A DNA stretch of 26,204 nt, from the NCBI GenBank assembly GCA_043101635.1, contig JBICIE010000280.1, forward strand, positions 1 to 26,204. Direction: 5' to 3'. The stretch is from CAYMJK01 sp043101635 (lineage in GTDB: Bacteria; Planctomycetota; Phycisphaerae; Phycisphaerales; UBA1924). The notes under the pieces were generated by a model. That model had not been told where the DNA came from, searched no databases, and worked only from the letters and a program-made list of their open reading frames with translations. Below are positions 6,682 to 16,048 of this stretch, piece after piece (positions within the stretch are counted from its first letter, which is position 1; the number at the start of each line of letters is the position of its first letter). Made by a program: the position numbers and the translations under genes.

Positions 6682-8175
6682 ATGGCCCTCTTCCTGCCGC
6701 CGCCTGAGCACCCGGACCTCGACCCGCTGGACGCCGGGCTGCTGGGCGCCGTTGCCGCGGGCGAGGCCCGGCTGACACCGCGCCAGGCGCTGGATCTGCT
6801 GCTGCGGGCGCCCACTGCCACCCTGGGCCGGTGGGCCGACGCCCGCTGCCGGCGGCTGCACGGCGACAGCATCCGGACGTACATCATCGACCGCAACATC
6901 AACTACACCAACGTGTGCACGGCGAGGTGCACGTTCTGCGCCTTTCGGCGCGATGGCGATGAGCACGACGCGTACACGCTGGAGCCCGAGCAGATCCACG
7001 AGAAGATCGCGGAGCTGGTGGCCATCGGCGGCACACAGATCCTGATGCAGGGTGGCATGAACCCGGCGCTGCCGCTGGACTGGTACGTGAACCTGCTGGC
7101 GTCGATCAAGGAGAGGTTTCCGGGCCTGCACGTGCATGCGTTCAGCCCGCCGGAGTTCATTGAGTTCGTGAACTTCTTCGACCCGCCCGGGGCGACGCTG
7201 CGGGAGAAGCTGCGGGCGGTGATGGCCCCCTTGCGCGAGGCGGGGCTCGACTCGCTGCCGGGCGGCGGGGGCGAGATCTTTGCGCCGGCGGTGCGGCGGA
7301 AGATCGGGCTGGGCAAGTGCGACGCCGAGGCGTGGCTGACGACGATGGAGGTGGCCCACGAACTGGGGATGTTCACCAGCGCCACGATGATGTTCGGGCA
7401 CATCGAGGGGCGAGCGGACCGGATCCACCACATGGCGCTGGTGCGCCAGCGGCAGGATGCGGCGCTGGGAAGTGGCGAAGTGGCCAAGTGGCAGAGTGGC
7501 AAAGTGGACTCGGAATCGGCCGCGCCCGGTTCTGCATCGCACTTTGCCACTTCGCCACTTTGCCACTCTGCCACTTCCCCCCGAGGCCACTACAAGGCGT
7601 TCATCGCCTGGCCGTTCCAGCGGGAGAACACGCCGCTGGGGCGGCTGAAGGAGTGGGAGAGCGCCGAAGATGTCGCGAGGTACGGGCCGGAGTTTCCCGG
7701 CGATGTCGTCGCGAAGCTGGACGGCTCGGGCGATAAGGGCGCGCATCCGGAGTTCGGGCGGCGGCTGCGGATGAGCGGGGCGGTGGATTACCTGCGCACG
7801 CAGGCGGTCAGCCGGCTCTTTCTCGACAACATCTACTCGATCGGGGCAAGCTGGGTGACGATGGGGCCGCACATCGGGCAGGTGGCGTTGAAGTTCGGCG
7901 CCAACGACATGGGCAGCGTGATGATGGAGGAGAACGTGGTGTCGGCGGCGGGCACGACGTACTGCCTCAACGAGCCGGTGCTGTGCCGGCTGATCCGCGA
8001 CGCGGGGTACATCCCGGCGCAGCGCGACAACAGCTATGACCTGCTGCGCATTCACGGCGGGGCGGCCAGCCCTGATCTTCAGGTCACCGACTGGAGTGAG
8101 CACCGCATGCGGCGGCTGCACATCGAGCGGCCGAAGCAGAAGGCCGGCGCCGAACTGACCGTCGGGGCGACCTGA
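6682..8175 (+). CDS. mqnC: Cyclic dehypoxanthine futalosine synthase (radical SAM, menaquinone pathway)
   Basis: 497 aa from the ATG at 6682, which has AGGAG (6669-6673) 8 nt upstream; the frame is open further upstream but that part is not protein-like. The radical SAM cluster motif is C79-x3-C83-x2-C86 within DRNINYTNVCTARCTFCAF, a signature of MqnC, which cyclises dehypoxanthine futalosine in the futalosine route to menaquinone. Further family blocks are HAFSPPEFIEF, EAGLDSLPGGGGEI, SATMMFGHIE, AFIAWPFQRENT and the C-terminal GANDMGSVMMEENVVSAAGT. The protein is much longer than the roughly 370-400 residues usual for the family. Most of the excess is an insertion at about residues 263-300, between DAALG and GHYKAFIAW, encoded by an inverted array of octamer repeats. 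The stop lies 4 bp from the convergent dockerin gene's stop. No other mqn gene is in the window. Confidence 0.93.
   Translation: MALFLPPPEHPDLDPLDAGLLGAVAAGEARLTPRQALDLLLRAPTATLGRWADARCRRLHGDSIRTYIIDRNINYTNVCTARCTFCAFRRDGDEHDAYTLEPEQIHEKIAELVAIGGTQILMQGGMNPALPLDWYVNLLASIKERFPGLHVHAFSPPEFIEFVNFFDPPGATLREKLRAVMAPLREAGLDSLPGGGGEIFAPAVRRKIGLGKCDAEAWLTTMEVAHELGMFTSATMMFGHIEGRADRIHHMALVRQRQDAALGSGEVAKWQSGKVDSESAAPGSASHFATSPLCHSATSPRGHYKAFIAWPFQRENTPLGRLKEWESAEDVARYGPEFPGDVVAKLDGSGDKGAHPEFGRRLRMSGAVDYLRTQAVSRLFLDNIYSIGASWVTMGPHIGQVALKFGANDMGSVMMEENVVSAAGTTYCLNEPVLCRLIRDAGYIPAQRDNSYDLLRIHGGAASPDLQVTDWSEHRMRRLHIERPKQKAGAELTVGAT
7467..7579. repeat. Inverted array of NNAGTGGC octamers inside mqnC
   Basis: The left arm (7467-7507) consists of five octamers of the form NNAGTGGC (variable bases GA, CA, AG, AA). 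The right arm (about 7541-7579) is five copies in reverse complement. The loop of about 33 nt contains no repeats. The arms can pair almost throughout, with mismatches only at the variable bases. The array stays in frame with mqnC, reading as GEVAKWQSGK on the left and HFATSPLCHSATSP on the right. Because the only T in the unit is followed by GG, the forward arm cannot make a stop codon in any frame. Confidence 0.85.
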
Positions 8176-8179
8176 GCGT

Positions 8180-8896
8180 TTACGGGCAGCCGGCCTCGAA
8201 GGCGTTGAGGAAACAGAGGAAGTCGAACAGGTCGATCGCGTCGTTGTGATCGCAGTCGGCGTATGGATCGGCGGCGGCGAACTGGCTCTGGAAGCAGAGG
8301 AAGTCGTAGAGATCGAGCGCGCCGGTCCGGTCGCAGTCGGCGTAGCAGCCGGCGAGGACTTCGATGGCGGCGGCGCCCTCGGTCGGCGTCAGCCGGACGG
8401 TGTCGGTGCTCCATCGATCCACATACACGCCGAAGGCCTCGGTCAGCGTCGCAGCGTCGACTGTGAATGTCGTGGTGACAGAGTTCGGCGCGGCGTAGGT
8501 GACCTCCCAGAGCAGCGCAGGGTTGCTGGTATCTGTGCACGGCTCCGGGAAGCAGGGAAACGGCCAGTTCAACTGTCCCGCAATGATCCCGTCGACGCCG
8601 GTCGGGCTCAGGACTCCGGGTGTCGTACCGGGACCGCGCATCGTCGGGCCCAGCCGCGGATCGCTCCAATCATCAGGGCCAACGCTCGTGATGAAAGCGA
8701 AGCGCACGCCCGCAACAGCGTAGTACTGGGTTGGGAACGCAGCCCAGACCTGCACGATCGTGCGATCGCCGGGGCGCAGGACCGGCCGCTCGATCTCGAT
8801 GATCATCTCTGCCTGGGCGAGGGCGGCGGGCGCCGGCGCAGCGCTCACGATCGCCGCGAGGGCTCTGCTGCATCGGATGGACATCGCGGCGGGCAT
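8180..8896 (-). CDS. Small secreted protein with GC-type dockerin tail
   Basis: 238 aa from the ATG at 8896, selected because AGGAGG (8903-8908) is 6 nt upstream; an upstream in-frame start at 8947 is not supported. A signal peptide (hydrophobic core ALAAIVSAAPAPAALA, cleavage after ALA-Q near residue 26) is followed by a mature domain beginning EMIIEIERPVLRPGDRTIVQVWAAF. That domain resembles the beta-sandwich modules of other planctomycete secreted proteins, but I cannot name it. Residues 184-238 are the six-cysteine duplicated dockerin-like tail (DCDRTGALDLYDFLCF and DCDHNDAIDLFDFLCF) ending GCP. The mature part has a Cys pair in PFPCFPEPCTD. Probably secreted and held at the surface through the tail; function unknown. 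Confidence 0.82.
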   Translation of the reverse strand: MPAAMSIRCSRALAAIVSAAPAPAALAQAEMIIEIERPVLRPGDRTIVQVWAAFPTQYYAVAGVRFAFITSVGPDDWSDPRLGPTMRGPGTTPGVLSPTGVDGIIAGQLNWPFPCFPEPCTDTSNPALLWEVTYAAPNSVTTTFTVDAATLTEAFGVYVDRWSTDTVRLTPTEGAAAIEVLAGCYADCDRTGALDLYDFLCFQSQFAAADPYADCDHNDAIDLFDFLCFLNAFEAGCP

Positions 8897-8946
8897 GGCG
8901 AACCTCCTGCCCCGACTGCGGACGATGATCGCTCGCCGTCCGTTCA

Positions 8947-8975
8947 ATTGTACTGCCGCCGGGAGCGCCGGCCAA
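8947..8975 (-). promoter_or_regulatory. Promoter of the small dockerin gene
   Basis: Minus strand TTGGCC (8970-8975) and TACAAT (8947-8952) are separated by 17 nt, a good sigma-70 arrangement with a strong -10. It begins immediately downstream of the hppA terminator hairpin and gives a leader of about 45 nt to the ATG at 8896. Confidence 0.5.
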
Positions 8976-8976
8976 A

Positions 8977-9002
8977 GAAAAACGCCGGCCCCGCGGCCGG
9001 CG
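8977..9002 (-). terminator. Intrinsic terminator of hppA
   Basis: On the minus strand an eight-base-pair GC stem, CGCCGGCC/GGCCGGCG with a 4-nt loop, is followed directly by TTTTTC. It lies 27 bp after the hppA stop, a classical Rho-independent terminator. Confidence 0.85.
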
Positions 9003-9029
9003 CTTCGTTCGCAAGCGGTTCGTATCGGG

Positions 9030-11747
<2,718 letters not shown>

Positions 11748-11940
11748 GGCAGGAGCGTCTCCAAAAGAGACCATTGCGGAAGTCAGGGGCCCAAAAAGCA
11801 CAGCCGCCCGGCGCCCCCAGAAGATCCACCGGGCCGCCCCGCTGGGGGGGGCCAAGCATAGCCCCGGCCCGGGGCGGAGGCATCTTCTCAGGCCGCAAGG
11901 ATTGCGATCTGACAGGAACCGGCGCCCGTGCGGGGCCAGC

Positions 11941-11967
11941 AAAAAGGCCAGCGCGCCGCGCTGGCCT
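11941..11967 (-). terminator. Intrinsic terminator of rpsU
   Basis: On the minus strand the nine-pair stem AGGCCAGCG/CGCTGGCCT with a 5-nt loop is followed by TTTTTGC. It starts 27 bp after the rpsU stop and is a textbook Rho-independent terminator. The 193 bp between it and the hppA start show only a possible TATGCT -10 (11855-11860) with no matching -35. Confidence 0.88.
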
Positions 11968-11993
11968 GCCATCTCAAGGCTGCGATGGGCGGC

Positions 11994-12215
11994 TTACTTG
12001 CTGGGGGCGCTGCTCCGGCGCGGGCCCATCATCGCCTCGCGGGCCCGGCGGGCCACGGCCCGGCGCTGATCCCGGCGGCGGCGCTCGGAAGGCTTCTCGT
12101 AGAACTCCTTCCGCTTGATGTCCTTGTTCAGCCCTTCCTTCTCGCAGAGCTTCTTGAAGCGGCGCATCATCTGCTCGACCGACTCGCCACCCCGCGACTT
12201 GATCCGGATCGCCAA
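11994..12215 (-). CDS. rpsU: 30S ribosomal protein S21
   Basis: 73 aa, very basic, beginning MAIRIKSRGGESVEQMMRRF and continuing with KREFYEKPSERRRR-like S21 features (here KRKEFYEKPSERRRRDQR). S21 binds the 30S platform near the anti-Shine-Dalgarno end of 16S rRNA and aids initiation. The start is a TTG at 12215: GGAGG stands exactly 5 nt upstream and the sequence homology begins there, whereas no ATG fits. The C terminus adds an Ala/Arg/Pro/Ser-rich tail (EAMMGPRRSSAPSK). It has its own promoter and terminator. Identification is secure from sequence. Confidence 0.93.
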   Translation of the reverse strand: MAIRIKSRGGESVEQMMRRFKKLCEKEGLNKDIKRKEFYEKPSERRRRDQRRAVARRAREAMMGPRRSSAPSK

Positions 12216-12220
12216 ACCAG

Positions 12221-12225
12221 CCTCC
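12221..12225 (-). promoter_or_regulatory. Ribosome binding site fixing the TTG start of rpsU
   Basis: GGAGG on the minus strand, 5 nt before the TTG at 12215, decides that rpsU uses a non-ATG start. Confidence 0.8.
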
Positions 12226-12270
12226 TTCGGCTCCAAGGACAACACCCGGTCCCACTCGGGCCGGGTCTGT

Positions 12271-12298
12271 AGTAAATCCGGCGGCGGTGCGAAGTCAA
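12271..12298 (-). promoter_or_regulatory. Sigma-70 promoter of rpsU
   Basis: Minus strand TTGACT (12293-12298), a 16-nt spacer and TTTACT (12271-12276), giving a leader of roughly 50 nt to the TTG start. The -35 is the best match to consensus in the window, as expected for a ribosomal protein gene. Confidence 0.6.
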
Positions 12299-12368
12299 CC
12301 CTGGCCCCGGGCCGGGAATCGCCGCCGGATTCATCGCCCCGGCGAGGAAGGGCCGATGCTGCTTCGCG

Positions 12369-12779
12369 ATGGCCCCCCGACCGGCGATTCTGGCCTGCCT
12401 GCTCGGCCTGCATGGACTCCTGGCCATGGCAGGCTGCGCGACCCAGCCACGCCTGCAGGGCCACTCGGAGATCCTGGCGAGCTACTCGGGGCGGACGCTC
12501 AAGGCGGAACTTCCCGACCGGGTCCGCGTGCCCGGGACGCTGGCGGCCGCGGCGGGCGCCCTGATCGACCGGGGCTACACGCTGGAGAGCCGGGAGGTGA
12601 CCGACGACTCCGGTCGAATCGTCGCGCTTCGCCCGGATGCGGGGACGCTGGAGCGGGTGGTGGTCCGATCCCGCCTGACCCCCCGGGCGGTGGGGATCTC
12701 CATCACGCTGGAGCCGTGGGGGGACGAGGTGCTGTCCCGGGCGATCCTCGACGACGTGCTGGCGCGCCTGGCGCTGTAG
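12369..12779 (+). CDS. Small putative lipoprotein
   Basis: 136 aa. Residues 1-23 form a lipoprotein signal with lipobox LAMAGC and the acylated Cys at 23. The mature 113 residues contain no motif I recognise; the pattern (RVPGTLAAAAGALIDRGYTLESREVTDDSGRIVALRPD) suggests a small alpha/beta fold of the kind seen in many envelope proteins. The ATG at 12369 is the only start in the frame but has no close Shine-Dalgarno; GAGGAAGG (12344-12351) is 17 nt away and instead stands before an out-of-frame ATG at 12356. It is divergent from rpsU and 44 bp upstream of the glycosyltransferase gene, on the same strand, so co-transcription is plausible. Confidence 0.7.
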   Translation: MAPRPAILACLLGLHGLLAMAGCATQPRLQGHSEILASYSGRTLKAELPDRVRVPGTLAAAAGALIDRGYTLESREVTDDSGRIVALRPDAGTLERVVVRSRLTPRAVGISITLEPWGDEVLSRAILDDVLARLAL

Positions 12780-12823
12780 GATCGGCGGGCGTCGCATCCC
12801 GGCCCCGGCGGAGGCGCAAGCGC

Positions 12824-13774
12824 ATGGCCGAGACGGCTGGCTCGATGGCAATCGGGGTGTGCACCTACAACCGCGGCAAGCGCATCGTCGAGGCGCTGGA
12901 AGCCCTGACCGGGCTCGACACAGCGGGCGGCAGGCTGCGCCGCATCATCGTGATCGAGAACAACTGCTCCGACGAGACGCCGGAGGCGGTCGAAGCTTTC
13001 GCGCAGTCGGGCCCGCCGGTAGCGGTCGAACTCTGGCATGAGCCGGCGCCCGGGAAGAGCGAGGCGCTGCGCCGCTACTTCACCGGCGCGGTCGAAGACG
13101 TGTTGGGGCTGGTCGATGACGATGTGCTCGTCGAGGCTGACTGGGCGAGCCGGGCGCTGGATGCGCTCGATGCCAATGAGCGAGCCGGCGCCGTCGGCGG
13201 GCAGGTCGAGTGCAGGTGGGAGAGCGGGCCGACGCCGATGGCCATCAAGTACCGTCAGTCGTTTGGGGAGCAGCGGCGCGGCGAGGCGCCCCTGGCGCTG
13301 GATCGGCCTGTGGACTTCCTCGTCGGCGCCGCCGTCGCCTACCGGCGCCGGGCGATCCATGATTCGGGCTGGCTGGACCGGGGGCGGCTGACGACGACCC
13401 GCACCGGCGGGGCGATGCTCACAGGCGAGGATGTCGAGTTGTGCGTGCGCATGGCGCGGGCGGGCTGGGCGCTGCGGTACGAGCCGGCGATGCGCGCGAC
13501 GCACCTGATTCCGGCGCGCCGGCAGTCGCGGGCGTACATCGCCCGGCACCGCGAGGCCATCTGCCGCGCCTTTCCCATGCTCGAGTGGCTCGCGGCCGGC
13601 GAGCCGGGCGCCGACTGGGCGAGGCCGGAGCTGCGCCGGGCCCGGCGGCGGTGGATGAAGAGTGTCCTGACCGACTGGCGCCCCCGGCGGCGCGCGATCC
13701 GTCTCGGCGAGCGGCGGGGGCGGCTGGCGGGCTGGCGTGATGTCATGGAGGCGATCGCGGCGCGGTCAGCCTGA
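12824..13774 (+). CDS. Family 2 (GT-A) glycosyltransferase
   Basis: 316 aa from the ATG at 12824, preceded by GGAGG 9 nt upstream; the open frame upstream overlaps the lipoprotein gene and is spurious. It begins with the GT2 nucleotide-binding strand MAIGVCTYNRGKRIVEALEA, continues with IIVIENNCSDET, then the metal-binding acidic motif LVDDDVLVEADW (97-107), and has the catalytic-base region GEDVELCVRMARAGW (ED at 202-203). GT2 enzymes move a sugar from a nucleotide donor to a glycan or lipid acceptor, usually at the inner face of the membrane. No membrane helix is seen. The end overlaps by 9 bp the end of the convergent FkbM gene. Donor and acceptor cannot be told; a role in surface glycan synthesis is likely. 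Confidence 0.88.
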   Translation: MAETAGSMAIGVCTYNRGKRIVEALEALTGLDTAGGRLRRIIVIENNCSDETPEAVEAFAQSGPPVAVELWHEPAPGKSEALRRYFTGAVEDVLGLVDDDVLVEADWASRALDALDANERAGAVGGQVECRWESGPTPMAIKYRQSFGEQRRGEAPLALDRPVDFLVGAAVAYRRRAIHDSGWLDRGRLTTTRTGGAMLTGEDVELCVRMARAGWALRYEPAMRATHLIPARRQSRAYIARHREAICRAFPMLEWLAAGEPGADWARPELRRARRRWMKSVLTDWRPRRRAIRLGERRGRLAGWRDVMEAIAARSA

Positions 13775-14689
13775 CGCCGGCTCGCGCTGGCCGGGGGGCG
13801 CCTCGGGCGCGGGCAATCCGACCTCCGGACGGGACAGGAGCGTGCGGGCCCGCTCGAGCAGCGCCGGCTGGTGGGCCGCGATCATGATGCGGTTGTACGC
13901 GATCCAGCCGGCGGTGACGTAGCCGCAGTCGTGCAGGCGCATTCCGACGGCCGAGTCATGCTCCATGCTGTGATCTTCGACGATCATGATGCGCGGGCGA
14001 TGCCGCGCAAGGTCAAAGCCGTCGAGGGCGTCCAGTTCGGCGCCCTCGACGTCGAGGACGAAGAAGTCGATCGGCGCCTGCTCGTCCTCAAGGAGTCTGT
14101 CCAGGGGGATCAGCGGCGCCGTGACGGTTTCGAGCTGCTCCGGTCCGGCGGGCCGCCCGGCGACGCCGGCGTCGATGACGTGCGAGCAAAGCTCCTCGGC
14201 CGACGCGTAGCGCACGATCTGGATCTCGCCGGTGGCGCCTCGCCGGCCAAGGGCGCCGTGAACGACCCGTGATCCCGCCCTGCGCTGCCGGGCCTGTTCG
14301 CATCGCTGCGGGATCGGCTCGACGAGCAGCCCGCGCCAGCCCATCGCCTCGAAGGCGTAGCTGGTGGACATGGTGTAGCCGTCGAAGGCGCCCGCCTCGA
14401 TGAAGAAGCCGTGACGCTGGCCATCAAGCAGTTCGTAAAGGAATACATCCTCGCCGTGCTGGCTGCGAAACTCGATGGGCATGGCAGGCGCTGCGCCCTC
14501 GCGCTGCAGCGCCGCGGCGGCGGCCCGGGCGCAGGTCGCGCGCATGAGCTGCTCGAGCAGCGCCATCCGGCGCAGCGTGTGCTCCTGGAGCCGGCGCAGG
14601 CGGCGCCCCTGACGCCGGGACCGGCCCAGCGAGACGGCATGGAGGATGAGGACCAGAGCCAGCGCGGTGACGGACAGTGCAATCGCCAT
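13766..14689 (-). CDS. FkbM-family methyltransferase with N-terminal membrane anchor
   Basis: 307 aa. Residues about 4-20 are hydrophobic (ALSVTALALVLILHAVSLG) and followed by an arginine-rich stretch, giving an inward-facing anchor. The catalytic part begins at SQHGEDVFLYELL and has the SAM-binding block FFIEAGAFDGYTMSTSY, the strand GLLVEPIPQ, and the FkbM signature DFFVLDVEGAELDALDGFD. FkbM enzymes methylate oxygen atoms on sugars or polyketides; beside a glycosyltransferase the substrate is probably a surface glycan. AGGAG stands 5 nt before the ATG. The gene follows gltA on the same strand after a 73-bp gap, and its 3' end overlaps the glycosyltransferase gene by 9 bp tail to tail. Confidence 0.87.
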   Translation of the reverse strand: MAIALSVTALALVLILHAVSLGRSRRQGRRLRRLQEHTLRRMALLEQLMRATCARAAAAALQREGAAPAMPIEFRSQHGEDVFLYELLDGQRHGFFIEAGAFDGYTMSTSYAFEAMGWRGLLVEPIPQRCEQARQRRAGSRVVHGALGRRGATGEIQIVRYASAEELCSHVIDAGVAGRPAGPEQLETVTAPLIPLDRLLEDEQAPIDFFVLDVEGAELDALDGFDLARHRPRIMIVEDHSMEHDSAVGMRLHDCGYVTAGWIAYNRIMIAAHQPALLERARTLLSRPEVGLPAPEAPPGQREPASG

Positions 14690-14762
14690 GCAGGCTCCTC
14701 ACGCGCCACCGGCGCAGGGGGCTGCGATCGGCGGGCGCCGGCGCTCCTCTGCGCGTCGCGCG

Positions 14763-15896
14763 TCAGCGCTTGTCGATCGGCACGTACGGCTGGTCGTGCG
14801 GGCCGATATACGCAACCTTCGGCCGGAACAGCCGGTTGTCGGCGAGCTGCTCGATGATGTGGCCGCTCCAGCCGCCCAGGCGCGACAGGGCGAACATCGG
14901 CGTGAACAGATCGAGCTTCAGCCCGATGCAGTGGTACGTCGTGGCGCTGTAGAAGTCGACGTTCGGGTAGATGCCCCTGGAGGCGACCTCGCGCTCCATG
15001 ATCTGCTCGATGCGCTTGCTCTTTTCGAAGAGGTCGAGATTCCCGGTGTCCTCGGCCAGCTTCCCGGCGAGCTTCTTGAGATCGGTGGCCCGCGGGTCCG
15101 GCGCCTTGTAGACGCGGTGTCCGAAGCCCATGATCTTCTCCTTGCGCTGCAGCTTGCCCATGATGTACGGCTCGACATCGTCGATGGTCTTGATCTCGGC
15201 CAGCATGTGCATCACGCCCTCGTTGGCGCCGCCGTGGAGCGGGCCGCGCAGGCTGCCGATGGCGCCGGTGAGCGCCGAATACACGTCCGACAGCGTCGAG
15301 ATGATCACCCGGGCGGCGAACGTCGAATTGTTCAGGCCGTGGTCGCTGTGCAGGATCATGCAGATGTCGAAGGCGCGCGCCATCGTCGGCGTCGGCTTCT
15401 CGCCGTTGAGCATGTACAGGAAGTTCTCGGAGAACGAGAGGCTCTTGTCGGGCCGGACCAGCGGCAGCCCGCGCCGGCAGCGATCGAAGTAGGCGATGAT
15501 CGTCGGGGCGTGCCCCAGGATGTTGAGGCACTTGCGCCGCACACGGTCCAGATCCTCGACGATGTTCGGCTCGTCATCGTGCAGCGACAGCGCCGAGACC
15601 ATCGTGCGCAGCACGTGCATCGGCCTGGCGTTCACCGGGAGGGCCGTGAGCCGGTTGTCCATCCCGGCGGGAAGCTCGTAGCGCTCTCGCAGGTCGCGCC
15701 CGAACTGGTCCAGCTCATCCCGGGTCGGCAGGCGCCGGTTCCAGAGCAGAAAGACCGTTTCCTCGAACGTCGAGTTGGCGCTCAACTCGCCGATCGGGAT
15801 CCCGACGAACTCGAGAATCCCCTTCTGACCATCGATGTAGCTCATCCGCGATTCCGCGGCGATGATTCCCTCAAGACCCTTGGCGTAGTCGGTCAT
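14763..15896 (-). CDS. gltA: Citrate synthase
   Basis: 377 aa from the ATG at 15896, supported by GAGGAG 5 nt upstream. It condenses acetyl-CoA and oxaloacetate to citrate, the entry to the TCA cycle. The catalytic triad is visible as His221 (GPLHGGANEG), His260 (GFGHRVYK) and Asp314 (YPNVDFYSATTYHCIG); HSDHGLNNSTF and SRLGGWSGHIIEQ are further family blocks. The length matches the short form of the enzyme found in Gram-positives and archaea rather than the roughly 430-residue, NADH-regulated proteobacterial form. 2-Methylcitrate synthase is a less likely alternative, since no prp genes are nearby. Divergent from the rhomboid gene. Confidence 0.94.
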   Translation of the reverse strand: MTDYAKGLEGIIAAESRMSYIDGQKGILEFVGIPIGELSANSTFEETVFLLWNRRLPTRDELDQFGRDLRERYELPAGMDNRLTALPVNARPMHVLRTMVSALSLHDDEPNIVEDLDRVRRKCLNILGHAPTIIAYFDRCRRGLPLVRPDKSLSFSENFLYMLNGEKPTPTMARAFDICMILHSDHGLNNSTFAARVIISTLSDVYSALTGAIGSLRGPLHGGANEGVMHMLAEIKTIDDVEPYIMGKLQRKEKIMGFGHRVYKAPDPRATDLKKLAGKLAEDTGNLDLFEKSKRIEQIMEREVASRGIYPNVDFYSATTYHCIGLKLDLFTPMFALSRLGGWSGHIIEQLADNRLFRPKVAYIGPHDQPYVPIDKR

Positions 15897-16030
15897 GGCC
15901 ACTCCTCGTCTTTGCTGGCGCTGTCTCTGCGGGCGCTGCGAGCCTCCGCCGCCCGCTCCGGCCCTCCCCGAGCGCCGGCGCGCGTTTCGGTCTCGCAAAC
16001 CGCGGGCGGATTGTAGGGGGCGCCCTTGCT

Positions 16031-16048
16031 CCACGCTTACCATCCGCC
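16031..16048 (+). promoter_or_regulatory. Promoter-like block touching the rhomboid start codon
   Basis: CCACGCTTACCATCCGCC ends directly at the GTG start (16049). It contains TACCAT (16038-16043), 5 nt before the start, and matches the dapL block at 4322-4338 except for one extra T. No Shine-Dalgarno is present, so a leaderless transcript is suggested. Confidence 0.4.

Noticed and set aside
7467..7579. CRISPR or selfish intron interpretation of the mqnC repeats
   Set aside because: Units are 8 nt with no unique spacers, and the frame is kept through the array, so neither a CRISPR array nor an intron or intein is needed.
12287..12823. Upstream in-frame extension of the glycosyltransferase, including an ATG at 12356 with a good ribosome binding site
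   Set aside because: It covers the lipoprotein gene in another frame; the lipoprotein has a clean signal and lipobox, and GT2 homology starts after 12824.
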